Shown: positions 30,903-39,599 of the stretch, piece by piece | Layout of the letters: each line of letters opens with the position of its first letter | Position numbering within the stretch: position 1 is the stretch's first letter | Assembly (NCBI RefSeq): GCF_002532045.1 | Contig: NZ_NWTG01000001.1 | Span: 1,054,001 to 1,118,000 of the forward strand | DNA length: 64,000 bases | DNA from: Bradyrhizobium sp. C9 | Lineage (GTDB): Bacteria > Pseudomonadota > Alphaproteobacteria > Rhizobiales > Xanthobacteraceae | Direction of reading: 5' to 3' | Made by a program: the position numbers and the translations under genes | The notes under the pieces: generated by a model | Database searches by the model: none | The model's input: the letters and a program-made list of their open reading frames with translations, nothing else | Told to the model about the DNA's origin: nothing

Positions 30903-32126
30903 ATGGCGAGGAAACGAACAATCACAGCTGCGGCGATCGCGTTGCTCGCCGCCGGCGCGATGCCGACGCCGATCCGGGCGGCGGATGTGCAGCCGGTCAG
31001 GATCGGCGTGCTGACCGACATGTCGGGGATGTACCGCGACATCATGGGGCCGGGCTCGGTGCTCGCCGCCAGGATGGCGGTCGAGGATTTCGGCGGCAGG
31101 GTGCTGGACCGTCCGATCGAGGTGATCTCCGGCGATCATCAGGCGAAAGCCGATGTCGGCGCGGCGATCGCCCGCAACTGGTTCGACAATGGCGGAGCCG
31201 ACGTCGTCGTCGATGTCGCGCAATCCGCCGTGGCGCTCGCCGTGCAGGAGCTGGCACGGACGCGCAACAAGATCGTCATCCACGGCGTGACCGGAAGCCC
31301 GGCAATCACGCAGCAGGCCTGCGCGGCGACGGCTTTCTCATGGTCGCTCAACGCCTACGCGATTTCGGCGCCGCTGCCGAAGCCGCTGATCGAGCGCGGG
31401 CTCGATACGTTCTTCTTTCTTTCGGCCGACTATTCCTTCGGCAAGGCGATGGAGGATGCGGCGGCGGGTGCGATCAAGGCGGCCGGGGGCAAGGTGCTCG
31501 GCTCGGTGCGCTTCCCGCAGAACAATCCTGACTTCAGCTCGTTCCTGCTGCAGGCGGTGGCGTCAAAGGCCAAGGTGATCTGGCTGATCTCCGCGGCCGA
31601 GGACACCACCAACGCCCTGAAGCAGGCCAAGGAGTTCGGCGTCGCCGAAGGCGGCCAGCACATCGTGGTGCCGCTGACCTACATCACCAATGTGCACGCA
31701 CTCGGCATTGCCAATGTGCAGGGCCTGACCTTCGCAACCCCGTTCTACTGGGACCGCACCGACAAGACGCGCGCCTGGTCGGAGCGCTTCTTCGTGCAGC
31801 ATCACGCGATGCCGACCATGGACCAGGCCGCGGTTTACTCGGGAACGCTGCATTATCTCCAGGCCGTCGCTGCCGCCAGGACGCTCGATGGTCTGAAGGT
31901 CGCCGACGAGATCCGAAAACTGCCGGTCAACGACATGTATGTCGAGAACGGTTTTGTGCGCGCCGATGGCTGGCTGATGCATCCGTTCTACATGGCGAGC
32001 ATCAAGGCCTCCGGCGAGGTCAGGAAGCCCTGGGATTACTACACCATCGAGAAGGTCATTCCGGCCTCCGAGGCGGCGCAGCCGCTGTCGGAGAGCCAGT
32101 GCCCGCTCGTCGCTCAATCGCAATGA
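30903..32126 (+). CDS. ABC binding protein, branched-chain-amino-acid type
   Basis: Periplasmic binding protein of 407 residues with signal peptide ending near PTPIRAAD (about 26). The pattern VRIGVLTDMSGMYRDIMGPGSVLAARMAVEDFGGRVLDRPIEVISGDHQAKADVG is typical of the HAAT family. The ATG at 30903 was chosen because GAGGA lies 5 bases upstream; an earlier ATG at 30870 has no ribosome site. As with the first binding protein, no permease gene is near. Its place among CoA-transferases suggests an organic acid ligand. Confidence 0.88.
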   Translation: MARKRTITAAAIALLAAGAMPTPIRAADVQPVRIGVLTDMSGMYRDIMGPGSVLAARMAVEDFGGRVLDRPIEVISGDHQAKADVGAAIARNWFDNGGADVVVDVAQSAVALAVQELARTRNKIVIHGVTGSPAITQQACAATAFSWSLNAYAISAPLPKPLIERGLDTFFFLSADYSFGKAMEDAAAGAIKAAGGKVLGSVRFPQNNPDFSSFLLQAVASKAKVIWLISAAEDTTNALKQAKEFGVAEGGQHIVVPLTYITNVHALGIANVQGLTFATPFYWDRTDKTRAWSERFFVQHHAMPTMDQAAVYSGTLHYLQAVAAARTLDGLKVADEIRKLPVNDMYVENGFVRADGWLMHPFYMASIKASGEVRKPWDYYTIEKVIPASEAAQPLSESQCPLVAQSQ

Positions 32127-32146
32127 CAATCGACAAAGGAGAGACA

Positions 32147-32764
32147 ATGTCCCGCGAAGTTCTCAAGATGTATTCGGACTACAAGAGCCCCTATGCCTGG
32201 CTGGCATTCGATCCGGTGTTCGAGCTGGAGAAGAAGTTCGACATCAAGGTGCAGTGGCGGCCGTTCCAGCTCCGGATCAAGGGTTCCGGCCAGCGCAGCG
32301 TCTATTCGGAATACAAGGTCAAGTATTCCTACATGGATGCGCGGCGGAGCGCGAACGAGCGCGGCGACAAGAAGATCATCCGCGGCCCGCTGAAAATCTT
32401 CGATACCGCGCCGGCGCTGATCGGCGGGCTGTTCGCGGAAAAGCAGGGACGTCTGATCGAGTACAGCCGGCTGGTCTACGAGCTGTTCTTCCGCCGCGAG
32501 CTCGCGGTCGACGAGGTCGACGCGGTGGAGCGCTTCATCGAGTCGCTCGGCATGTCCGGCGCTGAATTCCGCAGCTATTTCGAGGGCGACGGCCGGCGCG
32601 AATATGAGGAGGCGCAGCAGGAGAGCCAGGGGGATCACATCTTCGGCGTGCCGATCTGCGTCTTTCGTGGCGAGCAGTTCTGGGGCAACGACCGGGTGCC
32701 GATGCTCGAGCGGCGGCTGCAGGAGGCCGGACTGTCGCTGTCGCGCGAAAAGCAACTGGCCTGA
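32147..32764 (+). CDS. DsbA-fold protein, HCCA-isomerase/kappa-GST-like
   Basis: Thioredoxin-fold protein of 205 residues. The active-site loop reads YSDYKSPYAWLAF: serine replaces the CXXC of true DsbA, as in 2-hydroxychromene-2-carboxylate isomerases and kappa-class GSTs. The cis-proline loop is in GDHIFGVPICVF and the C-terminal FWGNDRVPMLERRL is typical of the family. A clear AAGGAGAG precedes the ATG. These isomerases need glutathione, which fits the GST encoded 18 bases downstream. Confidence 0.85.
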   Translation: MSREVLKMYSDYKSPYAWLAFDPVFELEKKFDIKVQWRPFQLRIKGSGQRSVYSEYKVKYSYMDARRSANERGDKKIIRGPLKIFDTAPALIGGLFAEKQGRLIEYSRLVYELFFRRELAVDEVDAVERFIESLGMSGAEFRSYFEGDGRREYEEAQQESQGDHIFGVPICVFRGEQFWGNDRVPMLERRLQEAGLSLSREKQLA

Positions 32765-32782
32765 GCCGTGCCGGAGGCTCCG

Positions 32783-33517
32783 ATGATCGATCTTCACTTC
32801 GCACCGACGCCGAATGGCTGGAAGATCTCGATCATGCTCGAGGAATGCGGGCTGCCGTATACCGTCGTGCCCGTCAACATCACGCGCGGCGACCAGTTCA
32901 GGCCCGAATTCCGCAAGCTCAATCCCAATGGGCGCATCCCTGTCATGGTCGACAGGGATCCGCCCGGCGGAGGCGGGCCGCTGACGATCTTCGAGTCCGG
33001 AGCGATCCTGCTGTACCTCGCGGAAAAGACCGGCCGGTTCTTTCCACGCGATCTGCATGGCCGCAGCCGCGTGCAGCAATGGCTGATGTGGCAGATGAGC
33101 GCGCTCGGGCCGATGCTGGGTCAGAACGGGCACTTCTCGCTCTATGCGCCGGACAAGATTCCCTATGCGGTTGAGCGCTACGGCAACGAGGCGCACCGTC
33201 TCTACGGCGTGCTCAACGATCGGTTCGGCGAAAGCACCTGTGTCGCTGACGACAACTATTCGATCGCGGACATCGCCTGCTTTCCCTGGGTGATGACCCA
33301 CAAGGCGCAAGGCCTCACGCTCGATGACTTTCCGCATGTCAAGCGCTGGTTCACTGAGCTGCGCGCGCGACCGCAGCTCCAGAAGGGGCTCGCGGTCGGC
33401 CGGCGTGCGGTGCGCAAGACGCTCGACGCGCAGGCCCGCAGCAATCTGTTCGGAACGAGGCGGGCGAGCGGAGACGCCTCCGCCAGTGCTCTTCAATCAC
33501 AACAACTGGACAATTGA
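32783..33517 (+). CDS. glutathione S-transferase, YfcG/nu-class-like
   Basis: Protein of 244 residues. The N-terminal IDLHFAPTPNGWKISIMLEECGLPY, with the TPNG loop, is the YfcG/YghU-type signature; these are disulfide-bond reductases and peroxidases rather than classical GSTs. NPNGRIPVMVD and FESGAILLYLAEK are the glutathione-site segments. ATG at 32783 is set by GGAGG five bases upstream. The gene ends 1 base before the next start. Role in this cluster is probably glutathione-dependent opening or isomerisation (inference). Confidence 0.87.
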   Translation: MIDLHFAPTPNGWKISIMLEECGLPYTVVPVNITRGDQFRPEFRKLNPNGRIPVMVDRDPPGGGGPLTIFESGAILLYLAEKTGRFFPRDLHGRSRVQQWLMWQMSALGPMLGQNGHFSLYAPDKIPYAVERYGNEAHRLYGVLNDRFGESTCVADDNYSIADIACFPWVMTHKAQGLTLDDFPHVKRWFTELRARPQLQKGLAVGRRAVRKTLDAQARSNLFGTRRASGDASASALQSQQLDN

Positions 33518-33518
33518 G

Positions 33519-34790
33519 ATGACCTTGCCTCCGAAAATGCTGACCGGGTATCGCGTGCTCGATATCACCCAGTTCGTCGCAGGCCCGACCTGCACGCGTC
33601 TGCTGGCCGAAGCCGGCGCTGACGTCATCAAGATCGAGCTCGCGCCATTTGGGGACCGATCGCGCTTCCAGGGCCTGAAACCGCGCGATCCCACGCACAA
33701 GAACACGTCGCAGAGCACGTATTTCTTCCAGCAGAACCATTCGAAACGCAGCCTGGCGCTCGACTTCAAGCATGAGAAGAGCCGCCAGATCCTGACCCGG
33801 CTCGCCGCCAAGGCTGACGTTCTGGTGGAGAACTTTACGCCCGGTGTGATGGAGCGCGCCGGACTTGGTTACGAGACGCTCAGGAAAATCAATCCGCGGC
33901 TGATCATGTGCTCGATCTCGTTCGCGGGACAGACCGGTCCCCTGAGCGACAAGCCGGGCTTCGACTACATCGCCCAGGCCTTCGCCGGCATCACGGGCGT
34001 GATCGGTGAACCCGATGGGAAGCCGGCGCAGGTGCCGGTCGCGATCGGAGACGCCTCGACCGGCGTTGCCGCAGCGATGGCCGTCGGCTTTGCGCTGCTG
34101 CACCGCGAGCGGACCGGAGAGGGCCAGTTCATCGAATCGACGCTGCTGGACACCTACTTTCACATGCATGAGGCAAATGTGCCGAAGGTCTCGCTACGCG
34201 GGGACAGCTTCGTGCCGCAGCGGGAAGGCTCGCTGCACCCGAATGGCGGCCCGGTCGGCGTGTTCGATTGTGGCCGGGGTGAGTTTCTCGTGATCTGCGC
34301 ACTGGCGCATCAATGGCCGCAAATGGTCCGTGCGCTGGGGCGGCCGGAGCTCGAGAAGGATCCGCGGTTCGAGTCCGCGCGCGCCCGGGCCGACAACAGG
34401 GTGCTGGTCGGGGAGATCGTCGAAGCCTGGCTCAAGACTTTTCCATCACGCGATGCGGCGATCGCGGCGTTGGAGCAGGAGCGGATTCCCTGCGCGCCGG
34501 TGCTGACCCTAAATGACGCCATGGCCCAGCCGCATCTGATCGAGCGCGGCACGGTCCGCCAAGTCAGCGATCCTCGGATCGGAGAGTTTGCGATTCCAGG
34601 CGCGCCGATGCGCTTCTCGGAATGGCCGCAGCGTACCTGGCTGAGGGCCGACCTGCTCGGCGAACACAATGAGGAGATCCTGGGCGAACTCGGGCTGTCC
34701 GGGCAGGAGATCGACCAGCTCTACGCGGAGAAGGTCTTGGTGCAGGACAGGGAGTTGCGGGCCGGCAAGCCGCTCAGGCAGGCGAGCTGA
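33519..34790 (+). CDS. second CaiB/BaiF family III CoA-transferase
   Basis: Protein of 423 residues. RVLDITQFVAGPTCTRLLAEAGADVIKIE at the start, DVLVENFTPGVMERAGLGYE and SISFAGQTGPLSDKPGFDYIAQAFAGI mark the family. It begins 1 base after the GST stop, so the two are coupled. It is only distantly like the paralogue at 29590, so the two probably handle different acids or different steps. It ends the cluster and converges with cbtA. Confidence 0.9.
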   Translation: MTLPPKMLTGYRVLDITQFVAGPTCTRLLAEAGADVIKIELAPFGDRSRFQGLKPRDPTHKNTSQSTYFFQQNHSKRSLALDFKHEKSRQILTRLAAKADVLVENFTPGVMERAGLGYETLRKINPRLIMCSISFAGQTGPLSDKPGFDYIAQAFAGITGVIGEPDGKPAQVPVAIGDASTGVAAAMAVGFALLHRERTGEGQFIESTLLDTYFHMHEANVPKVSLRGDSFVPQREGSLHPNGGPVGVFDCGRGEFLVICALAHQWPQMVRALGRPELEKDPRFESARARADNRVLVGEIVEAWLKTFPSRDAAIAALEQERIPCAPVLTLNDAMAQPHLIERGTVRQVSDPRIGEFAIPGAPMRFSEWPQRTWLRADLLGEHNEEILGELGLSGQEIDQLYAEKVLVQDRELRAGKPLRQAS

Positions 34791-34815
34791 GCGGCCACGC
34801 TGTCAGGCAGCGGCG

Positions 34816-35553
34816 TTACGCGGATGCCGGCCGGTCGAAATAGGCGAACGCGGCGCTGGTCAGGCCGCCCAGCAGCGACCAGAACACCAGGCTCGTCAGC
34901 GTGACCGCGACGACGAACTGATGCGACAATGACGAGGGCACATTGGTCGCGACATGCTCCAGCTCGGGCGCGCCGATCAGATGCGGCAGCATGATCAAGA
35001 CAACGCCGGCGATCGCGGCCGGCATCGAGCGCCGGAACACGATCAGCCCGAGTCCGGCCGATGTTGCCAGCACCGCTGTGGTCCACCAGATCTGACGCGA
35101 GAGCAGTGGTGCGGCGGGGACGCCCGGCAGTTCAGGCGGTAGCCCAAGGCCCGGCGCAATGGTGAAAACGGCAAACCCTGCGAGGCCCCACATCAGGCCT
35201 TCGTGCCACGAGATCGGCTCGCCGGTCGCGCCGCTGCGAATCGAGAAGAAGCCGCACAGCAGGAGGGCAAAGCCGATCGCAGTCAGGATGTTCGCGCCCG
35301 CGGTATAGAGGTTGCGCTCCAGCCCGTCACGCGGCTCCCACGCCCCGGCGCCATGGTCATGATCCGCATGATCATGGACGAGGACGACCTGCGGTTGCGC
35401 GCCGGCTTCGTGCTTGTGCTCGGCCGCCTTCTCGTAGACCTCAGCCTTGAGGATCAGCGGGACGGTGCCGAACTGCTGGACTGCGGTGACGATCAGGCCA
35501 ACGATGAATCCGGCAATGACCGAGGAGAAGACGATCGAGCGAAACGTGCTCAT
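34816..35553 (-). CDS. cbtA: cobalt transporter subunit CbtA
   Basis: Inner-membrane protein of 245 residues with about five or six hydrophobic segments. A His-rich loop (VLVHDHADHDHGAGAWEPRDGLERN) at about 72-96 is typical of CbtA and suits metal capture. CbtAB is a predicted cobalt uptake system found with B12 genes. It lies 10 bases downstream of cbtB on the same strand. No riboswitch was found upstream of the cobP-bluB-cbtBA block. Confidence 0.9.
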   Translation of the reverse strand: MSTFRSIVFSSVIAGFIVGLIVTAVQQFGTVPLILKAEVYEKAAEHKHEAGAQPQVVLVHDHADHDHGAGAWEPRDGLERNLYTAGANILTAIGFALLLCGFFSIRSGATGEPISWHEGLMWGLAGFAVFTIAPGLGLPPELPGVPAAPLLSRQIWWTTAVLATSAGLGLIVFRRSMPAAIAGVVLIMLPHLIGAPELEHVATNVPSSLSHQFVVAVTLTSLVFWSLLGGLTSAAFAYFDRPASA

Positions 35554-35563
35554 GCCGAGGGGA

Positions 35564-35776
35564 TCAGTGGCAGGGGAACGCGTTGGAATGGCGCACGTCG
35601 TGCGCGGCATTGTGGATCACGTCGATGTGCGAGAAGCCGACCACGCCAACGATGAACAGGCCGAGCGTCATCGCCATCAGGGACTGGGCAAGCCGTCCGA
35701 CCTGCCGGGCGGCGACCGGCAGATGCGTCACTTCAGCTTGCGCGACCTGGGCTTGCGCGGACTGGGACTGGCTCAT
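35564..35776 (-). CDS. cbtB: cobalt transporter subunit CbtB
   Basis: Small membrane protein of 70 residues: one central helix (LMAMTLGLFIVGVVGF, about 34-49) and the C-terminal metal motif HIDVIHNAAHDVRHSNAFPCH, the CbtB signature. Start at 35776 has GGAGA upstream and overlaps the stop of the preceding small gene by 4 bases. Confidence 0.9.
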   Translation of the reverse strand: MSQSQSAQAQVAQAEVTHLPVAARQVGRLAQSLMAMTLGLFIVGVVGFSHIDVIHNAAHDVRHSNAFPCH

Positions 35777-36117
35777 GGTTGTTCTCCACATTCGATTTGG
35801 TCGGCTTCTAGCAGCTTTCGAGCGATGTCGCGACTGGTAAGATGCAGATTTGTTCCAACAGGGATGCGCTTGCGCAGGATCTTGGCACTTGCTGCGGCCC
35901 TGAACGCGTCTTCGAACCGTACGAAATAACCGATGCAGCCTTCCGGCGTCGGGTCGGCGCCGAGTAACGTCCGAAACGCGCCCCGATGCACTGCGCAGAT
36001 GGCGTTGTGCTCCCGGAGCGGAAAAACGAGCGAGGCGATGTCGGCACGCCAGTGGGCAGCGCCGTTCTCGGCGTCGCTGCCGGTCGGGGATTGCTCAGCG
36101 CCGGATGGTGAATTCAT
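35773..36117 (-). CDS. uncharacterised small protein between bluB and cbtB
   Basis: Protein of 114 residues that I do not recognise. The N-terminus is low-complexity and polar; from residue 22 there is a folded-looking part (HWRADIASLVFPLREHN) containing His38, Cys41 and His44, then GYFVRFEDAFRAAASAKIL. It looks real: a GAGG ribosome site lies 5 bases before the ATG, the start overlaps the end of bluB by 23 bases, and the stop overlaps cbtB by 4 bases (ATGA), so all are translationally coupled. No membrane helix. The context points to cobalt handling or lower-ligand synthesis. Confidence 0.7.
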   Translation of the reverse strand: MNSPSGAEQSPTGSDAENGAAHWRADIASLVFPLREHNAICAVHRGAFRTLLGADPTPEGCIGYFVRFEDAFRAAASAKILRKRIPVGTNLHLTSRDIARKLLEADQIECGEQP

Positions 36118-36763
36118 CCGGACCTCGCCGCGATTCCCACTTGGCTTGCTCGAGCTCCGGGCGGTCGCATTCCACCTGGGGGTAGCCGATGCAGAGGTAG
36201 CCGATGAATTTCCACGTATCGGGTATCTCGAGGATCTCTTGAACGCGGCCTGGATTGAGGATCGAGACCCAACCGAGCCCGATGCCTTCCGCACGCGCGG
36301 CGAGCCACATCGCGCAGATCGCGGCGACCACCGAATATTCTGTCGTCTCCGGCATCGTCGCGCGCCCGAGACCCGAGCCGATCTGGTCGCTCTTCTCGGC
36401 GAACACGGCGAGATGGCCGGGCGCCTCTTCGAGGCCGGATAGTTTCAATGCGGCATATTTTGCTGCACGCTCGCCGGAATAGGATCGCAGCGCGTCGGCG
36501 TTACAGGTCTTGAAGTCCTCGATGACAGCGCGGCGCCGCGCCGCATCGTCGACAATGACGAACCGCCAAGGCTGGCTCAACCCGACCGAAGGCGACAGGC
36601 AGGCGATCTCGATCAGCCGCTCGATCGTACCGTCAGGCAGTGGATCGGTCCGGAAACGGCGCACGTCGCGCCGCCACACGAACAGTTCGTGCAGTTGGCG
36701 GCGAAACGCATCGTCGAATGCGACCGTCGCGGGGCCTTTGCCGGGATCGATCGTGTTGCTCAT
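36095..36763 (-). CDS. bluB: BluB, 5,6-dimethylbenzimidazole synthase
   Basis: Flavin-destroying enzyme of 222 residues that turns FMNH2 and O2 into the B12 lower ligand DMB. The flavin-binding start WRRDVRRFRTDPLPDGTIERLIEIACLSPSVGLSQPWRFV is highly typical, and TEYSVVAAICAMWLAARAEGIGLGWVSI follows the family. It overlaps cobP by 4 bases. Presence of bluB shows the strain should make true cobalamin with oxygen. Confidence 0.95.
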   Translation of the reverse strand: MSNTIDPGKGPATVAFDDAFRRQLHELFVWRRDVRRFRTDPLPDGTIERLIEIACLSPSVGLSQPWRFVIVDDAARRRAVIEDFKTCNADALRSYSGERAAKYAALKLSGLEEAPGHLAVFAEKSDQIGSGLGRATMPETTEYSVVAAICAMWLAARAEGIGLGWVSILNPGRVQEILEIPDTWKFIGYLCIGYPQVECDRPELEQAKWESRRGPDEFTIRR

Positions 36764-37263
36764 TTCAGCTTCATCGGCAGGCCCGCAACGACGAACTCGA
36801 CCTCGTCCGCCGCGCCGGCAATGCTCTGGTTCATGAGACCTGCGGCGTCGCGGAAGCTCCGCGCCAGCGCGTTATCGGGCACGATGCCGAGGCCAACCTC
36901 GTTGGTGACCATGATGACCGGGCTGCGCTGGCGCGACAACGCGTCCGCCAGCCGCGCGACTTCTCGCGACCAGTCGCGCTCCGCATGCAGCAGGTTGGAC
37001 AGCCACAACGTCAGGCAATCGACCAGCCTTGCGCCGCCCCCGTCGGTCTCGGCCAGCGCGTCGACGAGGTCGAGCGGCACCTCGCGTTCGATCCAGTCGC
37101 TGCCGCGGCGTGCGCGATGCTTGGCGATACGCTCATCCATCTCCGCGTCGAGCGCCTCGGCGGTCGCGACATAGACCGGCTGACCTGGAAAGCTGCGCGC
37201 GCGCAATTCGGCGCGGCGGCTTTTTCCGGACCGGGCTCCGCCGGTGATCAGAATGACGGCCAT
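36760..37263 (-). CDS. cobP: adenosylcobinamide kinase/guanylyltransferase
   Basis: Bifunctional CobP (CobU in enterics), 167 residues. P-loop GGARSGKS is at 8-15, with VDCLTLWLSNLL and TNEVGLGIVPDNALARSFRD as further family motifs. It phosphorylates adenosylcobinamide and attaches GMP for nucleotide-loop assembly. Start at 37263 has GGGAG upstream. First gene of the minus-strand block cobP-bluB-(small)-cbtB-cbtA, divergent from cobD. Confidence 0.95.
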   Translation of the reverse strand: MAVILITGGARSGKSRRAELRARSFPGQPVYVATAEALDAEMDERIAKHRARRGSDWIEREVPLDLVDALAETDGGGARLVDCLTLWLSNLLHAERDWSREVARLADALSRQRSPVIMVTNEVGLGIVPDNALARSFRDAAGLMNQSIAGAADEVEFVVAGLPMKLK

Positions 37264-37273
37264 ATGGTCTCCC

Positions 37274-37312
37274 GTTGCGAACCGGTATCCGCTTCGCCTC
37301 GAAAACGCTCTA
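37274..37312. repeat. short intergenic repeat-like motif
   Basis: On the minus strand this reads GAGCGTTTTCGAGGCGAAGC, then GGATACCGGTTCGC. From memory, GAGCGTTTTC followed by GAAGTGG and ACCGGTTCGC is a widespread rhizobial intergenic repeat; here it lies just before cobP. This is recollection, not a search result, and no second copy was seen in the window. Confidence 0.35.
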
Positions 37313-37412
37313 ACCACCAATCGCGGCAAAACACAAAGCCGAAATCCGCCGCGGAGGGCTTGCACTCGGCCGGCGTCTTGCGCATCAGGGGGATCGCGGT
37401 GAGGAGAGGTGC

Positions 37413-38354
37413 GTGGGTTTTGCGGGAGCGATGGCGGTGGCGATGGCTGTGGACGCCTTGATCGGCTGGCCGACTTGGCTGTTTGCCCGCATCGGCCATC
37501 CCGTGACCTGGCTCGGCCGGCTGATCCATCTCGTCGATACTGCCTGGAACCGGGCCGCCGATCCGCCGGCGTTTCGGCGCATCGCAGGTGTCGCGGCCGC
37601 CATCCTGGTGATCGCGCTGGCGACGGCGCTCGGTTGGGCCGTGCAGTCTCTGCTCCCATCCGGATGGGTTCGCGTCGTCCTGGTCGGTGTGCTGGCCTGG
37701 CCGCTGGTTGCCTTGCGCTCACTGCATGATCATGTCGCGGCGGTGGCTCATCCGCTTGCGTCCTGTGATATCGCGGCTGCGCGTGCGGCGGTCGCACAGA
37801 TCGTCGGCCGTGATCCGGCAACGCTCGACGACGCCGGCATCGCGCGTGCGACCATCGAGAGCCTTGCCGAGAATGCCTCCGACGGCATCGTGGCGCCGGT
37901 GTTCTGGGGCGCGCTGTTCGGCCTGCCGGGAATCCTCGGCTACAAGGCGATCAATACGCTGGACTCGATGATCGGCCATCGCACCGAGCGGCACGAGGCC
38001 TTCGGCTGGGCCGCCGCCCGGATCGACGATCTCGCCAATCTGATTCCGGCGCGGCTGAGCGGCCTCTTGTTCGTGCTGCTTGCCCCGCATCGTTCGCAGG
38101 CCTGGTCGTGCATGCTGCGCGATGCGCGGCGCCATCGCTCGCCGAACGCCGGATGGCCGGAAGCGGCGATGGCGGGCGCGCTCGGCGTGCGGCTCAGCGG
38201 GCCCCGCATCTATCATGGTCACATTGCCGATGAGCCCTGGCTCAACGACGGCGCGCGCGATCCGGCTGCCGCTGATATCCTCACCGGGCTGAAACTCTAT
38301 CGTTACGCCATGATGCTGCTGGCCGCGGCGTTCGTGGCCCTGGCGCTGGCGTGA
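37413..38354 (+). CDS. cobD: adenosylcobinamide-phosphate synthase (CobD/CbiB)
   Basis: Membrane protein of 313 residues that attaches aminopropanol phosphate to adenosylcobyrate. Typical segments: MAVAMAVDALIGWPTWLFARIGHPVTWLGRLI at the start, and TIESLAENASDGIVAPVFWGALFGLPGILGYKAINTLDSMIGH in the middle. It starts with GTG at 37413, with GGAGAGG upstream. The name follows Pseudomonas denitrificans usage (CbiB in Salmonella). Its stop is followed closely by cobC. Confidence 0.95.
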   Translation: MGFAGAMAVAMAVDALIGWPTWLFARIGHPVTWLGRLIHLVDTAWNRAADPPAFRRIAGVAAAILVIALATALGWAVQSLLPSGWVRVVLVGVLAWPLVALRSLHDHVAAVAHPLASCDIAAARAAVAQIVGRDPATLDDAGIARATIESLAENASDGIVAPVFWGALFGLPGILGYKAINTLDSMIGHRTERHEAFGWAAARIDDLANLIPARLSGLLFVLLAPHRSQAWSCMLRDARRHRSPNAGWPEAAMAGALGVRLSGPRIYHGHIADEPWLNDGARDPAAADILTGLKLYRYAMMLLAAAFVALALA

Positions 38355-38365
38355 AGGAGCGGCGC

Positions 38366-39334
38366 ATGCGTGAGCACGGCGGGAATCTCGATGTCGCCCA
38401 GCAGCGCTTCGGCGGCGCCGCGGACGACTGGATCGATCTGTCGACCGGGATCAATCGGGTGCCGTATCCTGACGCGGATGTCGAGCCGCGGCAGTGGCGC
38501 GCGTTGCCGTCGCGATCCGAGATCGAGTCGCTGCACAACGCCGCACGGCAGGCCTACCGAACCGAAGCGCCGATCGTGGCGATGGGCGGTGCGCAGGCCG
38601 CCATTCAGTTGCTGCCGCATCTGGTGCCGCGCGGGCGAGCGCGGATTCTCGCGCCGACCTACAATGAGTACGCCGGGATGTTGTCGGCCGCCGGTTGGGA
38701 CGTCGATGAGGTGTCCGAGCTCGGCGCGCTTGCGGGAGCTGATCTTGCCGTCGTGGTCAATCCGAACAATCCGGATGGTCGACAACATGATCGGGACGAA
38801 TTGCTTGCGCTGTTGCCACGCGTTGGCCGGCTCGTGATTGACGAGAGTTTTGCGGACGCCGTACCCGGCATCTCGCTTGCGCCAGAAGCAGGGCAGCCAG
38901 GCCTCCTGATCCTGCGCTCGTTCGGAAAGTTCTACGGACTTGCCGGCTTGCGGCTCGGCTTCGCCATCGGCAGCGAGCCGGATATCGCAGTGCTTGCGGC
39001 AATGGCAGGACCATGGGCGGTCTCGGGTCCGGCGATTGCGATCGGGCGGCGCGCCTTGCTCGATCGCGGCTGGGCAATTGCGACGATCGGGCGGCTGGCG
39101 GACGACTGTGCCAGGCTCGATACGGCGGCGCACTCGCTGGGCTGGACGCTGCTCGGCGGCACGCCGTTGTTCCGTCTCTATGAGACCGGCAACGCGCTGG
39201 CTGCGCAGGAGAGACTTGCGCGTGGGCTGATCTGGTCGCGGGTCTTCCGCCAGAAGCCGGGATGGCTGCGTCTCGGCTTGCCCGGCGACGGGACCGAATG
39301 GTCGCGCCTTTCCGCCGTGCTGTCTTCGGTCTAG
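38366..39334 (+). CDS. cobC: CobC, threonine-phosphate decarboxylase-like
   Basis: PLP-dependent fold-type I enzyme of 322 residues, making (R)-1-amino-2-propanol phosphate for the B12 nucleotide loop. DWIDLSTGINRVPYP at the start, VVVNPNNPDGR, and the PLP lysine segment ILRSFGKFYGLAGLRLGF are clear. ATG at 38366 was chosen because AAGGAG lies 6 bases before it; a GTG at 38351 overlapping cobD has no ribosome site. Confidence 0.92.
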   Translation: MREHGGNLDVAQQRFGGAADDWIDLSTGINRVPYPDADVEPRQWRALPSRSEIESLHNAARQAYRTEAPIVAMGGAQAAIQLLPHLVPRGRARILAPTYNEYAGMLSAAGWDVDEVSELGALAGADLAVVVNPNNPDGRQHDRDELLALLPRVGRLVIDESFADAVPGISLAPEAGQPGLLILRSFGKFYGLAGLRLGFAIGSEPDIAVLAAMAGPWAVSGPAIAIGRRALLDRGWAIATIGRLADDCARLDTAAHSLGWTLLGGTPLFRLYETGNALAAQERLARGLIWSRVFRQKPGWLRLGLPGDGTEWSRLSAVLSSV

Positions 39335-39356
39335 CGGCGAACGCGGCGTCACCTCA

Positions 39357-39380
39357 CCCCGCGTACGGTCACTTGCGGGG
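39357..39380. terminator. weak hairpin between cobC and cobQ
   Basis: CCCCGC (39357-39362) pairs with GCGGGG (39375-39380) over a 12-base loop, 22 bases after the cobC stop, in the 265-base gap between converging cobC and cobQ. No T run follows. Nothing else was recognised in the gap. Confidence 0.3.
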
Positions 39381-39599
39381 CAGTCGCTCGCCAAAATATC
39401 GAAAACAACCCCATGCACAGTAGCCGGCAAAGGCCGGCATTCGACCGGGCGACTTGAGGCAACTCACGGATATTCTTCCAAGATTCCGAAATCAGGCGCA
39501 CGTACGCCTGCCCGAAAGCGAGCTTCGCTCGTCTCGATCCCTCTGAAGACGGGAGAGGGAGCACAGCGCCGTCGCTATTCGAGCTGATTTCATTCAGCG

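Noticed and set aside
36640..37461. Plus-strand frame of 273 codons opposite cobP
   Set aside because: Antisense to cobP, which has a P-loop and coupled neighbours; the plus frame shows no motif.
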